NCBI GenBank assembly: GCA_900617975.1
Contig: UZAE01012597.1
Span: 20,874-36,203 of the forward strand
Direction: 5' to 3'
Length of the DNA stretch: 15,330 nucleotides
Source of the DNA: Rodentolepis nana
Lineage: Eukaryota; Platyhelminthes; Cestoda; Cyclophyllidea; Hymenolepididae
The position numbers and the translations under genes are program-made. This document shows, piece by piece, positions 9,846 through 15,330 of the stretch (position 1 is the stretch's first letter; every line of letters begins with the position of its first letter). The notes beneath the pieces are model-generated. The model saw nothing but the letters and a program-made list of their open reading frames with translations, was not told where the DNA came from and did not search any database.

Positions 9846-10184
9846 GATGTTGGGTGTTTTCGCAGATAACGCCATGTGTTCACTATTTTTCGACACCAAC
9901 TCACAGGCATTAGTGCGAGACCGAAAAAAAACAGGCTGTAATTTAGGGAAAATGACTCTTGACTTATTTTCGCCCGTTCCACGAGGGTTCAAAAGCAATT
10001 TATACCATTAAGGAGATGACAGTTCTATAATTTGACGATGAAAACTAACAAATAAAAGACCGAATTGAAAAGCTCAACAATATAATGCGTAGCAATTATT
10101 ATGAAGGCTTGGCTATGCTTAAATTATTATTGTTAGTTACATCTCCTTGCCCATGGGTATAGGAGAGATACAATGGCAAAACAT

Positions 10185-10498
10185 GGGTGCGCGATGGACT
10201 CAGCACTACGTGGCGCACCCTGGGCAACGTATACTCATACCGCAAAAAAATTCGATAATCCGATCGTTGACTTCAAGCTACTACTTCACATTGTATGTCA
10301 TATTCGACCACTCCCCAGTACTCACCTTACCTTACCTTTTTCTCTACCTTTGTGTCTCTCTCTCTTGTACATCCGTGATTCACTCTTCCGTTCTCCATCC
10401 CCACTTTTTGTGACTGCCAGTTCCTCCCCTCTGTGAAGCCCGAAGTCAACTAAAGGGGTAATGATAACTACCATAAAGCCTGCCATTTGCTATAAACA
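10185..10498 (+). mobile_element. Short retroposon-like repeat, copy 5 (near full length, with target-site duplication)
   Basis: Head GGGTGCGCGATGGACTCAGC is diverged here; ACTTACCTCC of the family is replaced by ACTCAGCACT. Core TACGTGGCGCACCCTGGGCAACG, then TATACTCATACCGC, TATTCGACCAC, the pyrimidine-rich body with TCTCTCTCTCTTG, GTGAAGCCCGAAGTCAAC, GGGGTAATGATAACTACC and GCCTGCCATTTGCTATAAACAA follow in order. The C tract is nearly lost (CCATCCCCAC). The flanks are AATGGCAAAACAT (10172-10184) and AATAGCAAAACAT (10499-10511), matching at 12 of 13 positions. Two overlapping + frames of 87-88 codons starting upstream simply read through the repeat. Confidence 0.9.
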
Positions 10499-11030
10499 AA
10501 TAGCAAAACATTCCACTTATTCAACTAGCCAATTGGCTTTGAATATTGTGGACAAGAATTCTGCACAAACTCAAGCACCGAACCATGAAAATCAAGTTTT
10601 GGAACGTTCCGATACTGAAATGCGAAGTATACCCTTGTAAGGAAATGGACAAACAAATGCGTTTCAGATTTCAAAGAAGTCATGACTCTTGATAACCGGA
10701 CGATCTAACGTTCCATCCCTAACTATTCCATTTGTTCAGGCTCTATCCTACCATTAAAATTGGCGAAAGCAATTTCTTTTTCGCGAATATACAACGGAGT
10801 TATTTATTACATTCTTTGCTATCTCGATTCGGCATCCTTTTGCAGCAAATGTTGGCATGTATTTTCCTTCGATAGAAAGATTACCTGAATTTATATTTCA
10901 ATTTAATTAAGGTAATTGTGATTACGCTAATTACAAATGCTAACCCGTGGTTGGAGCATCTCAAGGCACCATGTTGACAAGGGAACTTGGGGGTAGCTAA
11001 GGATGGAGGCAGAAGGAAGAACGGTGGGAA

Positions 11031-11055
11031 GGGGGGGGGTGGGAGAGGAAGAGGG
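11031..11055 (+). repeat. G-rich purine tract
   Basis: A nine-G run followed by TGGGAGAGGAAGAGGG, within a wider purine-rich stretch from about 11003. The short minus-strand proline-rich frame here (10881-11063) is a product of this composition. Could form a G-quadruplex, untested. Confidence 0.8.
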
Positions 11056-11741
11056 TAAAACATTCATTTGTGTAAGCAGATGGGAAAATAGGAGTTAAAA
11101 ATAGGAAAGTTGGGCCAAATATCAATCCAGTCAAACAATTAGAATGTTGTTTAAATAGTTGTAACTGATAACAGGGGAATTAAGGCGGTTATTTAGTCAA
11201 TGCCCAAAGAAGAGTGACGATTTTTTAACAAGGAGATGGGACGACGCGCGCGTATTTTTAAGAAACAAAAAAATGCCTTACTCTACACAGCATCATAGTA
11301 CCTTTTTTGCCTTCGCAAAGAACAAAGAAACTAACCGTCACCAGTCTGATTAATGAGAAACAGACGAACGAATGAATTAGCCCCATATACTATGATCAAG
11401 TCTAATTTTTAACATGATCTGAAAAAACAGTGACACAACGGTTGTTGCGCTCGGCTCCAAAGGGATTCGATGTGCATCCGTTGGATGAGAAGGCAGAACG
11501 TGAGTTTCTTACCAGATCAGACCAAAAATACTACTACACTGACCAAGACAAGCACTGGAAAACGGTTTCCTAGACGCCTGGCAGTCTGCATACAAGTACT
11601 TTTCAAGAAAATAATACATAGACGATGGCTGAAAGTGTAGTAACCAGACGAAAGACTGAAAACGGATATGGAGTAAATTCAAAATTTATCCTTAGATTAC
11701 TTCATACGTTAATCGTTGCCTAATTGGCAATGCCAAGACAA

Positions 11742-11765
11742 CCCCCCCCCCCCCTCCCCTCTCGG
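11742..11765 (+). repeat. C-rich tract, possibly a tiny repeat-family fragment
   Basis: Thirteen C followed by TCCCCTCTCGGGATT. The CCCCTCTCG junction resembles the C-tract region of the dispersed repeat (copy 1: CCCCTCTCGAC), but nothing on either side continues the match, so the kinship is weak. Confidence 0.6.
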
Positions 11766-11871
11766 GATTGATATTCTGACTATATTGGATGAATTTATTT
11801 TGAATGGATCAGGCTAGAAGTTAATAGTTCAACAAATCAAGGCGAATTCAAGCTGCACAATATCCTAAGTG

Positions 11872-12179
11872 TGCGATAGACTTACCCCAACGTGGTGCTC
11901 CCTGGGCAACGTAAACTCATACGGCAAAAAATTCTATAAACAGGTTGTTGATTTCTCCCTTCAAACTACCATCACCCCACTCTATGTCATATTCGACTAC
12001 TTTCACGGTACTCATCCTACCTTTTCTCTGCCTTTGTGTCTGTCTCTTTTACATCTCTAAATCACTCTTCTGTTCCCTACCCCTCGATTTCCTGTTACTT
12101 TGACGTTCCTTCTCCCTGTGACACCCGAAGTCAGCTAAAGGGCTAATGAAAACTATCAAAACGCCTGCCATTTGAAATA
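11872..12179 (+). mobile_element. Short retroposon-like repeat, copy 6 (near full length, with target-site duplication)
   Basis: TGCGATAGACTTACCCCAAC, core AACGTGGTGCTCCCTGGGCAACG, AAACTCATACGGCAAAAAA, TCATATTCGACTAC, CTTTGTGTCTGTCTC, a shortened C tract (CCCTACCCCTCGA), GTCAGCTAAAGGGCTAATGA and GCCTGCCATTTGAAATA appear in family order. AATATCCTAAGTG (11859-11871) and AATATCCAAAGTG (12180-12192) flank it and agree at 12 of 13 positions. The left boundary is ambiguous by one or two bases because the flank and the element share GTG. Confidence 0.9.
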
Positions 12180-12192
12180 AATATCCAAAGTG

Positions 12193-12659
12193 AGCAATTT
12201 GTGGAAAGAGGAGATTCAAGTCACAAAGTGGTGAGCGATTAAGTCGTCAATTTACCAAGTGTCGCCCCTAATGGATGTTTAAAGGTTTTAAGCAGCTAAA
12301 TTTAACAAGTGTCGGGTATTGTCAAAAAATGGCCACGGATATTCCAGAATTGCATTGACTAAGCCACCGTACTATCTCCTTAAAAATAAATGCCTTTAAG
12401 TCAAACAGTCATTTGTATACAATACCCTAATTAACAAACGGTACTATCGTTTATAAGCAAACAAGGGATTGCAACTAACAATGTAGACTATTTGAGGGAA
12501 CACAGAGACTTCCACCGCGGGGAAAAAAGCCACCAAGGGAGGAATTTGGAATAAAAAATAAAATGTTATCGGAATCAGTATCCAACTCAAACAACAAGGA
12601 GCACAGCCAACCACAACTCAAACTAAGGGCGGTTTTTGTGCTTCTAAGAGAAATATGCA
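12193..12659. other. Unique DNA between repeat copies 6 and 7, no recognised gene
   Basis: Only a 61-codon minus-strand frame (12475-12660) is present. It is unrecognised, Ser/Leu-rich and runs up to the left target-site duplication of copy 7. Nothing else stands out. Confidence 0.55.
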
Positions 12660-12673
12660 AACATTACTAATTA

Positions 12674-12946
12674 GGGGTGTGCGATAGACTTACCTCGATG
12701 TGGTGCACCCTGGGCAACGTCTATTAACTGGCAGTTGACTTCTCACTTCAATCTACCATCCCCCCACTGTATGTCATATTCGAATAATTTCACAGTACTC
12801 ATCTTACCTTTTTTACTTCCTTCGTGTCTGTCTCTTACATCTTTGAAACACTCTTCTGTTCCCCCCCCCCCCCCAATTTCGACTTTTTTTCACTTTGATA
12901 TTCCTTCCCCTCTGTGAAGCCTGAAGTCAACTAAAGGGCTAGTAAT
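12674..12946 (+). mobile_element. Short retroposon-like repeat, copy 7 (variant, lacking the usual 3' tail; perfect target-site duplication)
   Basis: GGGGTGTGCGATAGACTTAC, core TGTGGTGCACCCTGGGCAACG, then an internal deletion: TCTATTAACTGGCAG follows directly and the ATACTCATACGGCAAAA segment is gone. The C tract is the longest of the family (14 C, 12861-12874). The copy ends at AAAGGGCTAGTAAT and lacks the roughly 40-bp terminal block with GCCTGCCATTTG and the TAAA-type tail. Yet AACATTACTAATTA is repeated perfectly on both sides (12660-12673 and 12947-12960), so it looks like a completed insertion rather than a later deletion. Confidence 0.9.
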
Positions 12947-12960
12947 AACATTACTAATTA

Positions 12961-13429
12961 AATAAAACACTTAGTTCATATCTATTTGCTATATGAGCAC
13001 TAGTGAATTACAACTGCAAAGGACAGTTCAAATTAGCAAGAGTAATCGAAAATCCTTAAAAACAATCGTCACATAATCAAACATATATGTGACATATAGA
13101 CCATTTAAAGAAAAAAAACTAAGAAAAATTTATGATTAGCCATGAGGAAGTACTTCATAAATAATGCAGTAATGGGTGCAATTTGATTTTAGAAGTCATG
13201 ATGAATCAAATTGTCAAGTAAATATTGAATAACTCCGAAATGTCAATAACAGGATTCCTGAGAGTTCATTATGGCACATTGCCTGGCTCATCGTGATCTT
13301 TCTACCCAGGTCGAGGAGAAAAATAGGGGTCACATAAATTCGAAGTAAAAAATAATGACAAGAGACCCAATAGCAACTCTAGAGTCCGATTAATAAAAAA
13401 TCGCACATTTTAAAAACAATATTAAAATA
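12961..13429. other. AT-rich DNA between repeat copy 7 and the mariner relic
   Basis: No frame or motif recognised. The end nearest the mariner relic is extremely A/T-rich and includes an 8-bp inverted repeat, ATTATTTA-TTTT-TAAATAAT (13429-13448), overlapping the end of the transposase frame. I could not find mariner terminal inverted repeats here. Confidence 0.5.
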
Positions 13430-14277
13430 TTATTTATTTTTAAATAATGTATATGATGCTGTAATAATATAACTTTTGTCATCATTTACAACTCTTTCAC
13501 ATTGCTCGTGCAGTTTTTCGAACAAAACCCCACCCCTCCCCTTTGAAAATCAATCGTTAAATTTTGAATCAAGATTCTCGGTTCAAGCCGATTTTCCACA
13601 TCAGTCGCGTTTCGAAATCGTCTCCTCTTAAAGTGTGCTCCTGGATAATGCGGAGGGTTTTTATATACTCTAAATTTCAATCTTGAATTTTTCTAATGAT
13701 CATTTACGGTCTGCAGAGAGAGAGAGAGAGAGATTGTCAAGTTGAACAATTATCGATTTTCTATTTCATGTCAACTTAGACAGTTGCTTTTTAAGTACCA
13801 GTTTGCCCAGCCAAATTGGTTAGTTGAATGGATGTTTGATGTGAACACAACCATTGCTTTTTTAGCAGTAGCGTTATCGTAAAGGGTCCACTTTTTGGCC
13901 CCGGTAACAATTTGGAGCAAAAAATAATAAGTTATTTGTTGTCTTGACAACAACGTGTTTCCCTTCTCATCTTTGTTACTCTGGGTGGAATTGATACGGC
14001 AGTACCCAAATTACCATCTTTCTCAACTTGTCGATACGCTTCAAGCGTGATTTCGCAGTTCACCATAGGCACGTGAGTTTCTGCGATAATTCATCCCAAG
14101 TTAAAAGTAAGTAAGTAAACATCGAAATTTAAAGAGCATCCCGAGTTTGGTTTAGGATTTAAAAATTTAAAAGGAAAAATTCATGACAGCACTTGACACG
14201 TAGTAGTAGGCTTGCAAACATTCAAAACAGCAAAAGTAATGTCTGACGTTTTCTCTGTCTGTTTTGGAGTTGGACAC
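13430..14277 (-). pseudogene. Decayed mariner (Tc1/mariner superfamily) transposase relic
   Basis: Mariner transposases cut and paste DNA using a D,D34D triad; this copy is dead. Read on the minus strand from 14277 downward in shifting frames, the fragments follow family order. An N-terminal piece SKTDRENVRHYFCCFE is followed by NPKPNSGCSLNFDV (linker, usually KPRSGRP). DELSQKL..., SRLKRIDKLRKMVIWV and QFHPE (second helix-turn-helix and WVPHEL-type region) come next. IVTGAKKWTLYDN is the first catalytic block, where the usual GDEKW Asp is Ala (codon 13897-13899). NRKSIIVQLDN keeps the second Asp (13736-13738). KFRVYKNPPHYPG corresponds to PHPPYSPD with the third Asp lost; RFRNATDVENRLE and FEKLHEQCERVVNDD are C-terminal. 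About 280 codons remain of roughly 345. Stops, at least four frameshifts and internal deletions are present; no terminal repeats were found. Family assignment is firm, the N-terminal boundary less so. Confidence 0.85.
13715..13733. repeat. (AG)n microsatellite inside the mariner relic
   Basis: Nineteen bases of alternating AG ((CT)n in the transposase sense). They sit directly after the QLDN block and before RPxMIIRKIQD, where an intact mariner has DNARPH. The tract therefore arose inside the dead gene and displaces only a residue or two of the original sequence. Confidence 0.9.
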
Positions 14278-15070
14278 TTTTTGCCTTAACAATAAAATGA
14301 CGTTGATGATTCACAAACAATGTGTTGAACAAGTTTTCTACACAAGGGGGGAAAATTGCGCACACAAATGTTTCCTTCGCCGCGACACTGGACAAAGACA
14401 CTGAACTCAAACATCTGTGTCTGCAAAATTTGCGATTTCACATTAGTACTACTAATAAAGGCGAGTTTCTGCCAACATTTTCTCCCCCAGTTTTACAAAG
14501 CTCGAATAGATTTCAACATGCTGCACAAATTATCGAGGAATAGTTCACGCAAATTGTTGTTCGCGGAGCATGAAGGAACGCATGAACAACATTCCTCCGC
14601 CTAACAGGCAGGAGAGATGGAAGATAAGTTTAGCTTGTACATACTACGTGCTTACTACTGTGTGTCCCCCTAAACCATGATGGAACGTTAAGTAGGCCTA
14701 TGTTAGGCGGTACATTGTGTGTTGGAGAGGCCAATTGGTTCTAAAATAGGCAATTCACCATTTACTTGGTTGGATATTTTTTCCTACTTCGTTTACTTGA
14801 GGAATAGTAATAAGGATATTAATTGGAGGAAACAACCACAGTCAACGATGTCTGCACACGTCTTGAGTGATTTGACTTGGCAGCCAGGGTACGAAGGACT
14901 ACTAACCGTGGAATAATGAATCATGAAATGAAGTGCATACTTGTTAGTTACGGAGTAACATTAAGCTATGTCACCACAGACTGCTTCAGTAATGGCTAAG
15001 CTCAGACTCAGAAGGAAAAAGGGCTAAAACTTATAGCACATACGAATGGATCTACTTCCATCGAATCGAG
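14278..15070. other. DNA between the mariner relic and repeat copy 8, no recognised gene
   Basis: Three overlapping frames of 62-82 codons occupy 14222-14604 on both strands, which means at most one is real. None shows a family motif, and the minus-strand one runs into the mariner N-terminal DNA. A 65-codon + frame at 14719-14916 is also unrecognised. The mariner 5' untranslated part and terminal repeat should lie in the first 200 bp, but I could not identify them. Confidence 0.5.
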
Positions 15071-15330
15071 GTGTGCGATACACTTACCTCCACGTGGTGC
15101 ACCCTGGGCAACGTATACTCATGCGGCAAAAAAGTCTATTAACCGGCAATTGACTTCTGACCTCAAACTACCATGAACCCACTGTATGTCATATTCCACC
15201 ACTTCCACAGTACTCACCTCACTTTTTTCTACCTTTGTGTCTGTCTCTTTTACATCTTTGAAACAATCTTCTGCCCCCCCTCTCTCGACATTTTGTCACT
15301 TTGATGTTCCTTCCCATCTGTGAAGCCTGA
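15071..15330 (+). mobile_element. Short retroposon-like repeat, copy 8 (cut by window end)
   Basis: A well-preserved 5' part: GTGTGCGATACACTTACCTC, core CCACGTGGTGCACCCTGGGCAACG, TATACTCATGCGGCAAAAAAG, AACCGGCAATTGACTTCTGAC, ACTGTATGTCATATTCCACC, CACAGTACTCACC, CTTTGTGTCTGTCTC, a seven-C tract with CTCTCTCGAC, and CTGTGAAGCCTGA at the window edge. With copy 4 it is the closest to a family consensus in the first 100 bp. The 3' block, tail and right flank are outside the window, so its target-site duplication cannot be tested. Left boundary taken at GTGTGCG, after CATCGAATCGAG. Confidence 0.9.

Larger units (their letters stand above)
7146..10184. other. Unique AT-rich DNA, about 3 kb, no recognised gene
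   Basis: The longest gap without a family repeat after 131-4043. Open frames stay at or below about 80 codons and are unrecognised. Two overlapping minus-strand frames at 9743-9998 (79 and 67 codons) share the same DNA, so at most one could be real, and neither shows a known motif. Local features are the less AT-rich island at 8786-9013, an 11-base C run at 9369-9379 and the inverted repeat at 9797-9845. Confidence 0.5.
10512..11858. other. Unique DNA between repeat copies 5 and 6, no recognised gene
   Basis: No open frame above about 60 codons and none recognised. Contains a G-rich purine tract at 11031-11055 and a 13-base C run at 11742-11754. A CG alternation (GACGCGCGCG) near 11243 is too short to call. 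Confidence 0.55.

Noticed and set aside
10147..10436. Two overlapping + frames of 87-88 codons at repeat copy 5.
   Set aside because: They start in the target-site flank and read through the non-coding repeat; equivalent frames are broken in the other copies.
11742..11765. C-rich tract considered as a ninth repeat copy.
   Set aside because: Only the low-complexity CCCCTCTCG junction matches; no other family block occurs nearby.
13577..13590. GGTTCAAGCC as a tRNA B box.
   Set aside because: It lies inside the mariner transposase relic, and no cloverleaf can be drawn around it.
15097..15205. Possible Pol III promoter in the dispersed repeat: TGGTGCACCCTGG as an A box and ATTCGACCAC as a B box.
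   Set aside because: Both are weak matches. The spacing (roughly 85-100 bp in uncompressed copies) is longer than usual for a tRNA-derived SINE, and the B-like word is altered in several copies. The SINE label therefore rests on ends and duplications, not on a promoter.
1..15330. CRISPR array, bacterial operon or phage-like organisation.
   Set aside because: The repeats are far too long and irregularly spaced, with target duplications, and there are no packed open frames or ribosome binding sites; the window is eukaryotic in character.

Overview
The window looks like non-coding DNA from an animal (eukaryotic) nuclear genome. It is AT-rich, every open frame is short (106 codons at most), and there is no operon-like packing. 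It also has many microsatellites, long C/G homopolymers, a family of short retroposon-like repeats and a decayed mariner transposon. I cannot name the species. An invertebrate is plausible, a flatworm possibly, but nothing seen is diagnostic. I found no intact protein-coding gene, rRNA or tRNA.

The main feature is a dispersed repeat of about 310-325 bp, present eight times, always in + orientation. Copies lie at 1-130 (cut by the window start), 4044-4312, 5262-5549, 6822-7145, 10185-10498, 11872-12179, 12674-12946 and 15071-15330 (cut by the window end). A full copy has a head GTGTGCGATAGACTTACCTC, a conserved core CACGTGGTGCACCCTGGGCAACG, a long pyrimidine-rich body with a length-variable C tract, a conserved 3' block (GTGAAGCC, then GTCAACTAAAGGGCTAATGA, then GCCTGCCATTTG) and an A/T tail of ATAAATAAATA type. 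Four copies are bracketed by direct repeats of 10-14 bp that are unrelated between copies. This is the signature of target-primed insertion, so the family is best called a SINE or a non-autonomous LINE-tail retroposon. I do not recognise it as a named family.

The second mobile element is a mariner-type (D,D34D-like) transposase relic on the minus strand, about 14277 down to 13430. It is recognisable piecewise from N-terminus to C-terminus, but is broken by stops, frameshifts and internal deletions. A (CT)n tract has expanded next to the second catalytic aspartate.

Layout: 1-130 repeat tail; 131-4043 unique AT-rich DNA with a (TG)n tract, a 19-base G run and a long hairpin at 3571-3618; 4044-7145 three repeat copies with a compact GC-rich fold at 5561-5626 and a G run containing the window's only N (6142); 7146-10184 unique DNA with one less AT-rich island (8786-9013); 10185-12946 three repeat copies; 13430-14277 mariner relic; 14278-15070 unique DNA; then the last repeat copy. 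The region reads as intergenic or intronic DNA shaped by transposition; no genes act together here.
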